Shown: positions 27,019-36,935, counted from the stretch's first letter. The stretch is DNA of 63,763 nt from Pseudomonadota bacterium (GCA_021325355.1 JAJPHI010000025.1:1-63763); one strand, 5' to 3'. The notes: generated from the letters alone by a model not told the origin. A program made the numbers and translations.

Positions 27019-29733
27019 GTGGAGCTGACCAAGACATTCGAGCCGAAGGCCGCCGAAGAGCGCTGGTTTCAACTATGGATTGATAAGGGCTACTTCACCG
27101 CCGACCCAACCCGTCCGGGGCCGGTCTTTTCCGTCGTTATCCCGCCGCCGAATGTCACCGGCCAACTGCATCTAGGGCATGCACTTAATGTAACACTTCA
27201 AGATGCGATCGTGCGCGCGCGGCGAATGCAGGGCTATAATACGCTCTGGCTGCCGGGCACCGACCACGCCGGAATCGCGACGCAGAATGTGGTCGAGCGC
27301 GAGCTGGCGAAAGAGGGCAAGACGCGTCACGACCTCGGCCGTGAGGAGTTCGTCAAGCGCGTATGGGCGTGGCGCGAGACCTACGGCGGCCGCATTCTCC
27401 ATCAGCTAAGGCGCCTCGGCGCGTCGTGCGACTGGAGCCGCGAGCGCTTTACCCTCGACGAAGGGCTCTCGCGAGCGGTGACCAAGGTCTTCGTGATGCT
27501 CTATCGCGACGGCCTGATTTATCGCGATTTCCGCCTGATCAACTGGTGTCCGCGATGCGAGACGGCGCTCTCCGATCTTGAAGTGGAGCATAAAGAAACC
27601 CAGGGCAGCCTCTGGTACATCCGCTATCCGCTGGTCGACGGCAGCGGCGTCGTTACGGTCGCGACGACGCGCCCCGAGACGATGCTCGGAGACACGGCGA
27701 TCGCGGTCCATCCGAAAGACCCTCGCTTCGCCGGTCTCGTCGGCAAAAATGTGCGGGTGCCGCTGACCAATCGCGAGATTCCGCTTATCGCTGACGATAC
27801 GGTGGACAAGGATTTCGGTACTGGCGCGGTGAAGGTCACCCCCGGCCATGATTTTGCCGACTTCGCCATCGGACGCCGCCACGGTCTCGCGCAGATTTCA
27901 GTGATGGATACGCGGGGGCGGATGACGGCCGAGGCCGGGCCGTATCAGGGATTGACGCGCGAGGCGTGTCGGCAGCGCGTCGTGGCCGATCTCGAAATTC
28001 AAGAATTACTTGAAAAAACCGAAGCACATCGGCTGGCTCTGGGGGTCTGCTCGCGCTGCGAGACGGTGGTGGAACCGCGCCTTTCCTATCAATGGTTCCT
28101 CGCGGTCAGCAAGCCGGACGCGCACGGCGGGGGCGAATCGATGGCGGCGCGGGCGATCCGCGCGGTGGAGCAGGGGGCGACGAAGTTCTTTCCACAGTTC
28201 TGGGAGAACACCTACTTCGCCTGGATGCGCAACATCCAGGACTGGTGCATCTCGCGCCAGCTCTGGTGGGGCCATCGCATCCCGGCCTACTGGTGCGATA
28301 GCTGCGAGAATCCGTCGCCTATCGTCGCCGAGGAGCGACCATTGGCTTGTCCCCGGTGCGGCGGCGCGAGCCTGCGCCAGGAAGAGGACGTCCTCGACAC
28401 TTGGTTTTCGTCGGGCCTGTGGCCGTTCACGACGCTCGGATGGCCCGCCGCGACGGCGGATCTGGCGACCTACTATCCGACCAGCGTGCTTATCACCGGC
28501 TTCGATATCATCTTTTTCTGGGTCGCGCGGATGATGATGTTCGCGCTGAAGATTAATCCGAAAGGGGACGAAGCGCTCGAAGATCAGGTACCGTTTCGCG
28601 ACATCTATATTACGCCGCTGATTCGCGACAAGTTCGGCAAGAAGATGAGCAAGTCGCGCGGCAACGTCGTCGATCCGCTGGAAATTATGGACCGTTACGG
28701 CACCGATGCGGTGCGCTTTACGCTGGCGCAACTGAGTATCCAGGGGCGCGACCTGGTTCTTTCCGACGAGCGACTGGCGGCGTCGCGGGCGTTCGCCAAC
28801 AAGGTCTGGAACGCCGCGCGCTTTATCCTGATGAACCTTGAGAGCGCGCTGCAGCCGTTGCCGGCGGTGCCACTTGACCGGCTCGATCTCGCGGAGCGTT
28901 GGATACTCAGTCGGTTGGATGAAGCGACTGCCAAAATATCCAAAGAAATTGATGCGTACGAACTGAATAATGCGGCGATGACCGTTTATCAGTTCATCTG
29001 GCACGAGTTCTGTGACTGGTATATCGAGCTTGCCAAGGAGCCGCTCAAGGCGGGCGGCGAACGTCAGGCGGCGGCGCGCTACGTGCTGATCACGGTGTTT
29101 GACCGCCTGTTGCGACTGCTGCATCCGTTCATGCCGTTTATCTCCGAGGAGCTCTGGCAGGCGATTCGGCCGTATTCTTCGGAGGCTGCGGCGAGCGCGC
29201 ATCTGGCGGTCGCGAGCTGGCCCCGGCCGTCCGGCGAAGCGTGGCTCAGCGACGCTGAACGCCGGGATATGCAATACGTGGTTTCGGCGGTCGAGACCTT
29301 GAACTCGCTGCGCTCCACCACCGGTTGGCATCCGGGGCAGCGGGTTGAATCCCGGGTAATTCTTTATGATGGTACAGAGGTGGCGGCGGTCGAGAATTTC
29401 AAGCGCTACGTGCGGACGCTGGCGAAAACCGAGCTCCTGGTCGAAGCTTCGCGCGATCAGGCTGACCGTAAGGGCTTCATATTCAGGGTGACGAGTTGGG
29501 CTGACGTGGGGATAAGGACGCCCGAGGGCTTTGATCTGGCGGCGGCGCGCGCCGCGGTGTGCAAAAAGCTGGATGAGGTGCGCGGCCATCTCGAACGCAA
29601 TCGGGGCCGCTATGAGAATCCGGGTTTTCGAGCCAAGGCGGACCCGGATACCGTCGCCGAGATCGCCGAGAAGATTGACGAATTGACCACTCAGAGCAGA
29701 TTGCTCGAAATGCAACTCGAGCAGCTACAGTGA
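27019..29733 (+). CDS. valS: valyl-tRNA synthetase
   Basis: 904 aa, class I. The HIGH motif reads HLGH (51-54) after PPPNVTGQL; KMSKS is intact at 542-546, followed by RGNVVDP. The editing (CP1) domain includes TTRPETMLGDTAIAVHP. The anticodon-binding domain has DWYIELAKE, and the C-terminal coiled-coil tRNA-binding arm covers about the last 65 residues (LDEVRGHLERN to LEMQLEQL). It charges tRNA-Val with valine. The start is a GTG at 27019 with no ribosome site; a -10-like box lies 7 bases upstream, so a leaderless mRNA is likely. Confidence 0.97.
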   Translation: MELTKTFEPKAAEERWFQLWIDKGYFTADPTRPGPVFSVVIPPPNVTGQLHLGHALNVTLQDAIVRARRMQGYNTLWLPGTDHAGIATQNVVERELAKEGKTRHDLGREEFVKRVWAWRETYGGRILHQLRRLGASCDWSRERFTLDEGLSRAVTKVFVMLYRDGLIYRDFRLINWCPRCETALSDLEVEHKETQGSLWYIRYPLVDGSGVVTVATTRPETMLGDTAIAVHPKDPRFAGLVGKNVRVPLTNREIPLIADDTVDKDFGTGAVKVTPGHDFADFAIGRRHGLAQISVMDTRGRMTAEAGPYQGLTREACRQRVVADLEIQELLEKTEAHRLALGVCSRCETVVEPRLSYQWFLAVSKPDAHGGGESMAARAIRAVEQGATKFFPQFWENTYFAWMRNIQDWCISRQLWWGHRIPAYWCDSCENPSPIVAEERPLACPRCGGASLRQEEDVLDTWFSSGLWPFTTLGWPAATADLATYYPTSVLITGFDIIFFWVARMMMFALKINPKGDEALEDQVPFRDIYITPLIRDKFGKKMSKSRGNVVDPLEIMDRYGTDAVRFTLAQLSIQGRDLVLSDERLAASRAFANKVWNAARFILMNLESALQPLPAVPLDRLDLAERWILSRLDEATAKISKEIDAYELNNAAMTVYQFIWHEFCDWYIELAKEPLKAGGERQAAARYVLITVFDRLLRLLHPFMPFISEELWQAIRPYSSEAAASAHLAVASWPRPSGEAWLSDAERRDMQYVVSAVETLNSLRSTTGWHPGQRVESRVILYDGTEVAAVENFKRYVRTLAKTELLVEASRDQADRKGFIFRVTSWADVGIRTPEGFDLAAARAAVCKKLDEVRGHLERNRGRYENPGFRAKADPDTVAEIAEKIDELTTQSRLLEMQLEQLQ

Positions 29734-29814
29734 GCGTCGCGATGCTATCGAGGTGACTTCATCGCCGGGTCGCCGCGTGACGCCAGGACGGACGGATCAC
29801 CGAGAAGACCGTGG

Positions 29815-30666
29815 ATGGAACTGTTACAACAATCGGATTTGGTTGATTTGCTGCGGCGGGCGCTCGCCGAAGATATCGGGCAGGGCGATATCACGACCGC
29901 AGCCACCGTGCCGCACGGCGCGCGTGGACGCGCTCGCATTACGGTTAAGGAAGCCGACGGAATCGTCTTTTGCGGCGGTCTCATCATCGAGCAGGTCTTC
30001 GCGCTGACCTTCGCCGAACCGATAATCAACTCGCTGGCGGCCGAAGGCGCGCGACTGCATAACGGGGTCGTGGCTGCGGATATCGAAGGCGATCTGGCGG
30101 GCCTGCTCAGTGGCGAGCGCGTCGCGCTCAACTTTGCCCAGTTGATGTCAGGAATCGCGACCACCACGGCTCACTACGTCGCCGCGGTAAAGGGTACCCG
30201 CGCCCGTATCATCGATACCCGCAAAACCCATCCCGGACTGCGCGCGATCGAGAAGTACGCCGTGCGATGCGGCGGCGGCACCAACCATCGCTTCGGCCTC
30301 GATAGCGGCGTCCTGATCAAGGAAAATCACATCGCGGCAGCCGGCGGGGTGCGAGCGGCGCTTGAGGGGGCGCGGCGGCTCGCGCCGCATACTTTGCGCA
30401 TCCAGATCGAGTGCGAGACGCTGGCCCAGGTCGAAGAAGCGGTGGCCAATGGCGCCGGCGCGATTCTGCTCGACAACATGTCGCTCGAAGAGATGCGCCG
30501 CGCGCGCGCGATGGTCGGACCGGCGATCATTCTCGAGGCGTCGGGCGGCGTCACGCTCGAGACCGTGCGGGCGATTGCCGAAACCGGAGTGGATCTCATT
30601 TCCGTTGGCGCGCTGACCCATTCGGCGCGTGCGGTGGATTTGAGTATGCGGATCGAAGTGCGCTAA
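29815..30666 (+). CDS. nadC: nicotinate-nucleotide pyrophosphorylase (carboxylating), quinolinate phosphoribosyltransferase
   Basis: 283 aa, typical length. It makes nicotinate mononucleotide from quinolinate and PRPP in de novo NAD synthesis. Motifs: EDIGQGDITT at the N-terminus; LNFAQLMSGIATTT; TRKTHPGLRAIEKYAVRCGGGTNHR with the quinolinate-binding Arg/Lys/His residues; KENHI; and EASGGVTLETVRAIAETGVDLISVG near the end. It is the first of three co-directional genes (nadC, haem-oxygenase-like, birA). nadA and nadB are not in the window. Confidence 0.95.
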   Translation: MELLQQSDLVDLLRRALAEDIGQGDITTAATVPHGARGRARITVKEADGIVFCGGLIIEQVFALTFAEPIINSLAAEGARLHNGVVAADIEGDLAGLLSGERVALNFAQLMSGIATTTAHYVAAVKGTRARIIDTRKTHPGLRAIEKYAVRCGGGTNHRFGLDSGVLIKENHIAAAGGVRAALEGARRLAPHTLRIQIECETLAQVEEAVANGAGAILLDNMSLEEMRRARAMVGPAIILEASGGVTLETVRAIAETGVDLISVGALTHSARAVDLSMRIEVR

Positions 30667-30697
30667 CGATGCATCAGCAACTGACGAGGTAAGGACG

Positions 30698-31375
30698 ATG
30701 GACACAGCGACGTTTCATCGGGAGATCGAGAAGATCGTCGACGAGTATCGACTGAGCCGGCATCCGTACGTCAAGCTGGTCAACGAGGGCAGGGCGACGC
30801 GCGAACAGCTCAAGGGCTATCCGATTCAGCACTACGAGATGACGGTGCGCGATTCGGCCCCGCTTTCGGCCGAGGTGTTTCTGCGCATGAACCAGCTCGA
30901 TCCGGCGGCGAGTCGCGGCGCCGCCAAGAGTTTCGCCGAGGAGGCCCTGGGCATCTACAGCAATTCGGCGGGCCACTGCGACCTGTTGTTCGAGTTATGG
31001 GAGGGCGGACTCGGCCAGCCGCGCGCGGAATTGCTCAATGCGGTCGGTTCGCCGGATGCGATCGCCTTCAACGCGTGCATGTACCGCTTGATCCGGTTGA
31101 AACCGCAGTTCATCAGCGCGATCGGTCTGATGGAAGAGATCGAGGTCGAGGCCTATAAGATGCTGTGGGAAGGGATGGAACGTCATTACGGCATCCCGCT
31201 GCGGCATCTGCGGTTCTTCACCGTCCATTATGAGGCGGACAAGGAGCACGGCGCCGCCGGCCATCGGGGAATCGATCGCTTCGTTACGGGAACCGGTCGC
31301 GAAGAGGAATTCCTGAAGGAAGCGCGGACTTTGGCGCAGTTCTTCTGGAAGGGTTTTGACTCGATGATGAATTAA
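30698..31375 (+). CDS. haem-oxygenase-like / PqqC-TENA-family protein, possible metal-dependent oxidase
   Basis: A 225-aa all-helical protein of the haem-oxygenase-like superfamily. Conserved ligand-type residues recur as in di-iron HDO enzymes: HYEMTVRD, EEALGIYSNSAGHCDLLFELWEGG, EIEVEAYKMLWEGMERHYG and HYEADKEHG. PqqC closes the PQQ rings; other relatives act on pyrimidines, amino acids or fatty acids. No pqq gene is in the window, so PqqC itself is unlikely. It lies between nadC (32-base gap, AAGGA before the ATG) and the biotin ligase, which suggests cofactor-related chemistry, but this is only guilt by association. Confidence 0.72.
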   Translation: MDTATFHREIEKIVDEYRLSRHPYVKLVNEGRATREQLKGYPIQHYEMTVRDSAPLSAEVFLRMNQLDPAASRGAAKSFAEEALGIYSNSAGHCDLLFELWEGGLGQPRAELLNAVGSPDAIAFNACMYRLIRLKPQFISAIGLMEEIEVEAYKMLWEGMERHYGIPLRHLRFFTVHYEADKEHGAAGHRGIDRFVTGTGREEEFLKEARTLAQFFWKGFDSMMN

Positions 31376-31409
31376 CTCGGCTTCGCTCGCCGCCTGCAGA
31401 GCACGTACG

Positions 31410-32207
31410 ATGGCGCGGAATCCCTATAGTGAAATCGAGCGCGGGGAGCCGGGCGCGATTGGCTGGCGCATTCATTATTTCGAGCAAGTTGATTCGACCC
31501 AGCAGGTGGCCGCCGAGCTGGCCGGGCAGGGCGCTGCGCAGGGGACGATCGTCGTCGCGGAACTGCAGACGGCGGGGCGGGGACGGCTCGGCCGCACCTG
31601 GCATTCGCCCCCCGGCGTCAATCTTTATGCGACAACGATTCTGCGCCCCCGGATGCCGCTCAGCGAAGTTCCCCGGCTGACACTGGTCGCCGGTATCGCC
31701 GCCGCCGAAGCGCTCGGCACCGTGGCCCCCGGGATGGTGGCGCTTAAGTGGCCCAATGATCTGTGGCTCAAGGGGCGCAAGGCCGGCGGGATCATCGCCG
31801 AGGCGCTCACCGACAAGGGCCAGGAGTTGAGCTGCGTCCTGGTCGGCATCGGCCTCAATCTGAATCTGGCGCTCCACGAGATTCCCGCGGACCTGCGCGA
31901 CAAGGCGACCTCGGTGCGGATCGTGACGGGCCGGCGCTGTGATCGAATCGCCGTCGCGCAGGCGCTGTTTGAACGCCTCGGGGCGCGTTATGCGGAAGTC
32001 CAGCGGGACGGCTTCGCCGCGCTGAGCGACGAATACGCCAGGTATTTCGCGCTCGCCGGCAAACGGGTCACGATCGTCGACGGCACGAGGCACGTGTCCG
32101 GCGTCGCCATCGGAATTGACCGCACGGGTGCGCTGCTCCTCGAAACGCCGACCGGCAATACGCGGGTAATCGCGGGTGAGGTAAGCGTCGAAGGCGTCTA
32201 CCAGTGA
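31410..32207 (+). CDS. birA: biotin-[acetyl-CoA-carboxylase] ligase (catalytic and C-terminal domains only)
   Basis: 265 aa. It activates biotin as biotinyl-AMP and attaches it to the carboxylase carrier protein. Motifs: VDSTQQ, the biotinyl-AMP loop AGRGRLGRTWHSPPGVNLY (about 57-75, slightly variant from GRGRRGR), LKWPNDLWLKGRKAGGIIAE and VGIGLNLN. The C-terminal SH3-like domain starts near residue 215. The N-terminal DNA-binding domain of BirA-type repressors is missing, so it cannot be the biotin repressor. Confidence 0.93.
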   Translation: MARNPYSEIERGEPGAIGWRIHYFEQVDSTQQVAAELAGQGAAQGTIVVAELQTAGRGRLGRTWHSPPGVNLYATTILRPRMPLSEVPRLTLVAGIAAAEALGTVAPGMVALKWPNDLWLKGRKAGGIIAEALTDKGQELSCVLVGIGLNLNLALHEIPADLRDKATSVRIVTGRRCDRIAVAQALFERLGARYAEVQRDGFAALSDEYARYFALAGKRVTIVDGTRHVSGVAIGIDRTGALLLETPTGNTRVIAGEVSVEGVYQ

Positions 32208-32302
32208 GTTTCAGGGCGATGCGGCCGGTGATCGAAAAGGAGCCGCAGGTCTTTACGCGCGTGCATCAAGATTAGGAGAATGTTGCGACGAGGTGAACGG
32301 TT

Positions 32303-34414
32303 ATGCCAGTGGAGGAAATCGGTCGGCTGAGAACCATCGCGATTGTCGGGCAGGGCGGAACCGGGAAAACCCAATTAGCCGAAGCGATGCTGTTCACGGC
32401 GGGGGCCATCACGCGGATCGGCCGCCCGGAGGACGGCACGGCCGCGATGGTGACCGAACCGGAGGAAACCACGCGGCAGATTTCGATTACGTCCTCGTTC
32501 CATCATCTGAACTGGAAGCGCACGGAAGTCATTATCGCCGACACCCCGGGCTACTCGGCGTTTCTGCCGGATAGCTTCGCGACGATGCAGGCGGTCGACG
32601 CGGTGGTGTTCGTTGCCTCGGGCGGCGGAGACCTTAAGGTTGAAGCCGAGAAGCTCTTTGCGCGGGTCAAAGCGGCGGAGCTGCCCCGGCTGGTCTTCGT
32701 GTCGCGCCTCGACAAGGAGCGGATAAGTTTCGACGCCGCGCTCGGCGACCTCGAAAAGACCCTCGACGCGAAGCCGGTGGCGTTGACGTTGCCGCTTGGC
32801 AGCGAGCTTAACTTCAACGGCGTCATCGACGTGCTCGCGATGAAAGCGCTCACTTACGGCGATACCTCGGGCAAACCGAGGGAGGAATCGCTGACGGGTG
32901 AGTTGAAAACGCGCGCCGATGAGGCGCGGACGAAGCTCTGCGAGGCGGTCGCCGAGACCGACGATGCGCTCCTGGAGAAATATCTCGAACAGGGTGAGCT
33001 CGACGAGGAAGAGCTGCGGGCGGCGCTGCGCGCTGCCGTGATGGCGGGCAAGCTGACGCCGGTCTTCTGCGGGTCAGGCGTGAAGAATATCGGCATCGGT
33101 CCCTTGCTCGATGCCGTTGCCGCACTGTTGCCGGCGCCCAACGAACGTCCCGCATGGAAGGGCGCGGGACCTTCCAACGGCACGCCGATTGAACGTCCGG
33201 CTGACCCCGCAGCGCCGTTTTCCGCCTTCGTCTTCAAGACCGTGATCGACCCCTTCGCCGGCAAGCTGTCAATCTTTCGCGTCGTCTCCGGAACCGCCCA
33301 CAGCGATGCGAATGTGTTGAATTCCACGCGCTCATCGAAGGAACGGTTTGGGCAGCTCCTGCGGCTCGAGGGCAAAAAACAGTCGCCGGGCGGCACGGCA
33401 ATTGCCGGTGAGATCGTCGCGGTCGCCAAGCTCAAGGATACGACCACCGGCGACACTCTGTGCGACGAAAAGGCGCCGATTACCTATCCGGCGCCCGAGA
33501 AACCGCTGCCGGTAATCTCCTTCGCGATTCGACCCAAGACTCGCGCCGACGAGGAAAAGGCTTCGCAGGCGCTCGCCCGCCTGGTCGAGGAAGACCCCTC
33601 CCTCGAGACCCATCGTGATCCGCAGACTCACGAAATTATTCTGTCCGGCACGGGGCAGATGCATATCGAGGTTACCGTCGAGAAGTTAAAGCGAAAGTTT
33701 AATGTTGAGGTCGAACTGACCGCGCCCAAGGTGCCCTACAAGGAGACGATCAAGGGCCGCGCCGAGGCGCAGGGCAAATACAAACGCCAGTCTGGCGGAC
33801 GCGGTCAGTACGGCGACTGCTGGCTGCGGATCGAGCCGCTGCCGCGCGGCGGCGGTTTCGAGTTTGTTGACCAGATCGTCGGCGGCGCGATTCCTCGACA
33901 ATACATTCCGTCGGTCGAGAAGGGCGTCCGCAATACGCTGGCGGAGGGCTTTCAGGCCGGATATCCGATGGTGGATATCAAGGTGACGGTGTACGACGGC
34001 AGCTATCACGAAGTCGATTCATCGGACATGGCGTTCCAGATCGCCGCCTCGATGGGCCTCAAGAACGCACTCGAAAAGGCGCGCCCGGTGCTGCTCGAGC
34101 CGATCATGGCGATCGAGGTGAGTTGTCCGGACGAATGCATGGGCGACGTCATCGGCGATTTGAACTCGCGTCGCGGCCGCGTGCTCGGGATGGAAGCGAA
34201 GGGCGGCGTGCAGGTCATCAAGGCGTTGGTGCCGATGAGCGAAATTCTCAAGTATGCTCCCGACCTGCGTTCGATTACCTCGGGACGCGGCGCCTTCGAG
34301 CAGCGCTTTTCGCACTATGACGAAGTGCCCGCGCCAATCGCCGAGAAGGTAATCAAGGAGGCCAGGGAGGCGAAGGAAGCGGGCGGGCAGGGCGCCCACG
34401 CGGCCGGCCATTGA
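32303..34414 (+). CDS. divergent elongation factor G paralogue
   Basis: 703 aa with the full five-domain EF-G layout. The G domain is unusual: G1 is GQGGTGKT (16-23); the switch I motif RGITI is replaced by TRQISI; G3 is DTPGY rather than DTPGH, losing the catalytic histidine; and G4 is SRLDKE in place of NKMD. Domains III-V are well kept (GTGQMHIEVTVEKL, GRGQYGDCWL, EPIMAIEVSCPDECMGDVIGDLNSRRG). It is far from any rpsL-rpsG-tuf cluster. Such paralogues may lack normal translocase activity or act in ribosome recycling or stress; the role here is unknown. GAGGTG lies about 8 bases before the ATG. Confidence 0.88.
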   Translation: MPVEEIGRLRTIAIVGQGGTGKTQLAEAMLFTAGAITRIGRPEDGTAAMVTEPEETTRQISITSSFHHLNWKRTEVIIADTPGYSAFLPDSFATMQAVDAVVFVASGGGDLKVEAEKLFARVKAAELPRLVFVSRLDKERISFDAALGDLEKTLDAKPVALTLPLGSELNFNGVIDVLAMKALTYGDTSGKPREESLTGELKTRADEARTKLCEAVAETDDALLEKYLEQGELDEEELRAALRAAVMAGKLTPVFCGSGVKNIGIGPLLDAVAALLPAPNERPAWKGAGPSNGTPIERPADPAAPFSAFVFKTVIDPFAGKLSIFRVVSGTAHSDANVLNSTRSSKERFGQLLRLEGKKQSPGGTAIAGEIVAVAKLKDTTTGDTLCDEKAPITYPAPEKPLPVISFAIRPKTRADEEKASQALARLVEEDPSLETHRDPQTHEIILSGTGQMHIEVTVEKLKRKFNVEVELTAPKVPYKETIKGRAEAQGKYKRQSGGRGQYGDCWLRIEPLPRGGGFEFVDQIVGGAIPRQYIPSVEKGVRNTLAEGFQAGYPMVDIKVTVYDGSYHEVDSSDMAFQIAASMGLKNALEKARPVLLEPIMAIEVSCPDECMGDVIGDLNSRRGRVLGMEAKGGVQVIKALVPMSEILKYAPDLRSITSGRGAFEQRFSHYDEVPAPIAEKVIKEAREAKEAGGQGAHAAGH

Positions 34415-34485
34415 TAATCGTGGCGGGCGCGCCGGAAGCGTCGGCGTGTGCTCGCGGATGACAGTTGCTACACTGTGGATCAGCG

Positions 34486-34707
34486 ATGGTGAATCTCGCG
34501 AAAATGCTGATCACGCTCGGTGTAGCGATCGTGGCGCTCGGCGTTTTGCTGTGGCTGGGCGGTTCGGTCGCCGGATTCGATCGCATTGGGCGCCTCCCCG
34601 GTGATATCTACTTGAAGCGCGGCAATTTCACTTTTTACTTTCCGCTCACCACATCGATAGCCGTAAGTATAATTCTGACCGTAATCCTGTTGCTGTTGAG
34701 ACGGTAG
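34486..34707 (+). CDS. DUF2905-family small membrane protein
   Basis: 73 aa with two transmembrane helices (about residues 5-24 and 50-70) and the family core RIGRLPGDIYLKRGNFTFYFPLTTSI between them. Function unknown. It ends 2 bases before the GTG start of the NtrY-like kinase, so it is in the same transcript. The ATG at 34486 is preferred to an in-frame TTG at 34465. Confidence 0.82.
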   Translation: MVNLAKMLITLGVAIVALGVLLWLGGSVAGFDRIGRLPGDIYLKRGNFTFYFPLTTSIAVSIILTVILLLLRR

Positions 34708-34709
34708 TA

Positions 34710-36935
34710 GTGGCTGCGGCCCAATCCGACCATGCCCTGAAAGCCGCCGAAGCCAAACGTCGGCGCCGGGAGCTGCTCGCGGTGGGCATCGCGTCAGCGA
34801 TCCTGGTGGCCTTCGTTCTGGCGCAAACGACGCTGCCGCCGCTCAGCTCGCACACTTCCCTGGTTTCGAATGTCGTCGTAATTCTGCTGTTCGACTTCAG
34901 CTTCATCCTGATGGGGCTGATGCTGGTGCTGGTCGGGCGCAACCTGGCCAAAGCCTTCTTCGAGCGCCGGCGCGGATTGATCGGATCGAAACTGCAGGCC
35001 CGGCTGGTGTTCGGTTTCAGCATCGTGGCGCTGGTGCCGAGCGTCTTTCTACTTTACGTTTCCGGCGCGTTTCTGCATTCGGATATCGATAGCTGGTTCC
35101 GGCCTGAATACGAAAAGGTGCTGGACGACTCGCTCGAGGTTGCGAAAGTTTACTATCTGCATTCGGCCAACACGGCAGCGCACTTCGCGCGCGTGCTGGC
35201 GACCGGAGTGTCAGAAAAGCAACTGCTGGAGCCGCAGAAGCGTCCCGAGCTGCGCCGCTTTCTGACCGAGGCGCAGCATCAATACGGTCTCGGCACAATC
35301 GAAGTCTTTGCCGAGCATCGCCGGCTCGTGATGCTTATGCTGAGCGCGCAGACCCCGACGGGTATCGGCGTGAGCCCCGACTCGTCGATCGTAAGCGAGA
35401 CGCTGAAGGGGCGCGCCGTGACCCGCACCGACCGCTTCGGCAAGTCCGATGTGATTCGCGGCAGTTCACCAATCTTTGCTTCGCCCGACTCGGACACGGT
35501 CGTCGGCGCAATCGTAATCGATTATTACCTGCCGCGCAGTCTGGCCGATCGTGCCGCGGGGATTTCGCGCGGCGTTCAGGAGTATTTCCAGTTGCGCATC
35601 CTGCGCCAGCCGATCATGCATAGCTATATCCTGGCGCTGGTGCTGATCGGACTGGCGGTCGTCCTGCTGGCAAGCTGGTTCGGGATGTATATCGCGCGTG
35701 GCATAACCAATCCGATCAAGCTGCTCGCGGAGGGAACGCAGCTCGTCGCCTCGGGCAACCTTAATGTCTCGGTGCCGGATATCGGCGATGACGAAATCGG
35801 TCATCTGATCAGTTCGTTCAATCGCATGACGGCGGATTTGCGCAGTTCGCGCGCGGAAATCGAAAGGCGCCGCCGCTATACCGAAACCCTCCTGCGCTAT
35901 GTTTCCGCCGGCGTTATCGGACTCGACGCCGATCATCGCCTGACCGCGATCAACCGCTGCGCCGAACAGATGCTCGAGGTTAAGGCGGCGCAGGCGCTCG
36001 GCTCGTCCTATGAGACATGGCTGCCGGCCTCGCTGGCGCGGCTGCTCAGCGATCATCTGCGGGCCGGTCCGCTGAATGGCGAGACGAGGTTTCCACTCAA
36101 GTTGAATCAGGGCACCGACCTGATGGTTACGCTGACGCCCTTTGAAGTTGAGAGCGCGACGGGCGAGGATCGCAACCTCGGCCTGGTGGTTTTTCTGGAA
36201 GACGTGAGCCAGATTGCGAAGATCGAGCGGATGGAAGCGTGGCGCGAGGTCGCGCGGCGCGTGGCGCACGAGATCAAAAATCCGCTGACCCCGATCCAGC
36301 TATCGGCCGAGCGGATCAGGCGCCATGCGGGTGGAGACGGCGTCGGCGGACTTATCGATGAATGCACGCGGACGATTATCAGTGAGGTTGAGGATCTGAA
36401 GCGATTGGTGAACGAGTTCGCCGCCTTTGCCCGGATGCCGCAGCTTAATCCAGCTCCGGCAGATCTCAATGCTCTGGTAGCCGAAGTGGTGAATCAGTTT
36501 CGCAGCGCTTATCCGGCGGTTGCGATCACCGCGCATCTCGAGAGCGCTCTGCCGTGGGTGGCCTTCGATCGCGAGGCGCTCAAGCGCGCGCTCGTCAATC
36601 TGCTCGACAACGCGATCGCCGCGGCAACCGGTATTGCGCATAACGGCGAAGGGCCGCAGGTCCGCATCACGACCACGCTCAACACCGCCAGCGGCGTCGT
36701 TATCGTCGCCGTCGAGGACAACGGACCGGGAATCGACCCGCAGTTGCGCAAACGAATTTTCGAACCCTATTTTTCCACCAAGAATAATGGGACGGGGCTC
36801 GGTCTTGCCATCGTCGCGAGCATCGTCACGGACCATCGCGGTTTCGTCCGGGTTTATGATCGCGCGCCCCACGGAAGTAGATTCGTGCTTGAATTTCCTA
36901 TAAAAGACCAGCCAATTGCTCACGCGTCTGCATGA
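34710..36935 (+). CDS. NtrY-like membrane sensor histidine kinase
   Basis: 741 aa. The layout is that of NtrY: three N-terminal helices (about 24-42, 50-74 and 93-117), a periplasmic sensor region, another helix near residue 310, HAMP (about 325-385), PAS (about 390-490), HisKA with RRVAHEIKNPLTPIQLSAERI (His near 522) and a complete HATPase domain (NLLDNAIAAA, DNGPGID, GTGLGLAIVASIV). The start is a GTG at 34710. NtrY normally pairs with NtrX, a sigma-54 activator; here the next gene, 54 bases on, has an NtrX-like receiver but it is joined to LpxC. The kinase therefore most likely phosphorylates that enzyme. Confidence 0.9.
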   Translation: MAAAQSDHALKAAEAKRRRRELLAVGIASAILVAFVLAQTTLPPLSSHTSLVSNVVVILLFDFSFILMGLMLVLVGRNLAKAFFERRRGLIGSKLQARLVFGFSIVALVPSVFLLYVSGAFLHSDIDSWFRPEYEKVLDDSLEVAKVYYLHSANTAAHFARVLATGVSEKQLLEPQKRPELRRFLTEAQHQYGLGTIEVFAEHRRLVMLMLSAQTPTGIGVSPDSSIVSETLKGRAVTRTDRFGKSDVIRGSSPIFASPDSDTVVGAIVIDYYLPRSLADRAAGISRGVQEYFQLRILRQPIMHSYILALVLIGLAVVLLASWFGMYIARGITNPIKLLAEGTQLVASGNLNVSVPDIGDDEIGHLISSFNRMTADLRSSRAEIERRRRYTETLLRYVSAGVIGLDADHRLTAINRCAEQMLEVKAAQALGSSYETWLPASLARLLSDHLRAGPLNGETRFPLKLNQGTDLMVTLTPFEVESATGEDRNLGLVVFLEDVSQIAKIERMEAWREVARRVAHEIKNPLTPIQLSAERIRRHAGGDGVGGLIDECTRTIISEVEDLKRLVNEFAAFARMPQLNPAPADLNALVAEVVNQFRSAYPAVAITAHLESALPWVAFDREALKRALVNLLDNAIAAATGIAHNGEGPQVRITTTLNTASGVVIVAVEDNGPGIDPQLRKRIFEPYFSTKNNGTGLGLAIVASIVTDHRGFVRVYDRAPHGSRFVLEFPIKDQPIAHASA

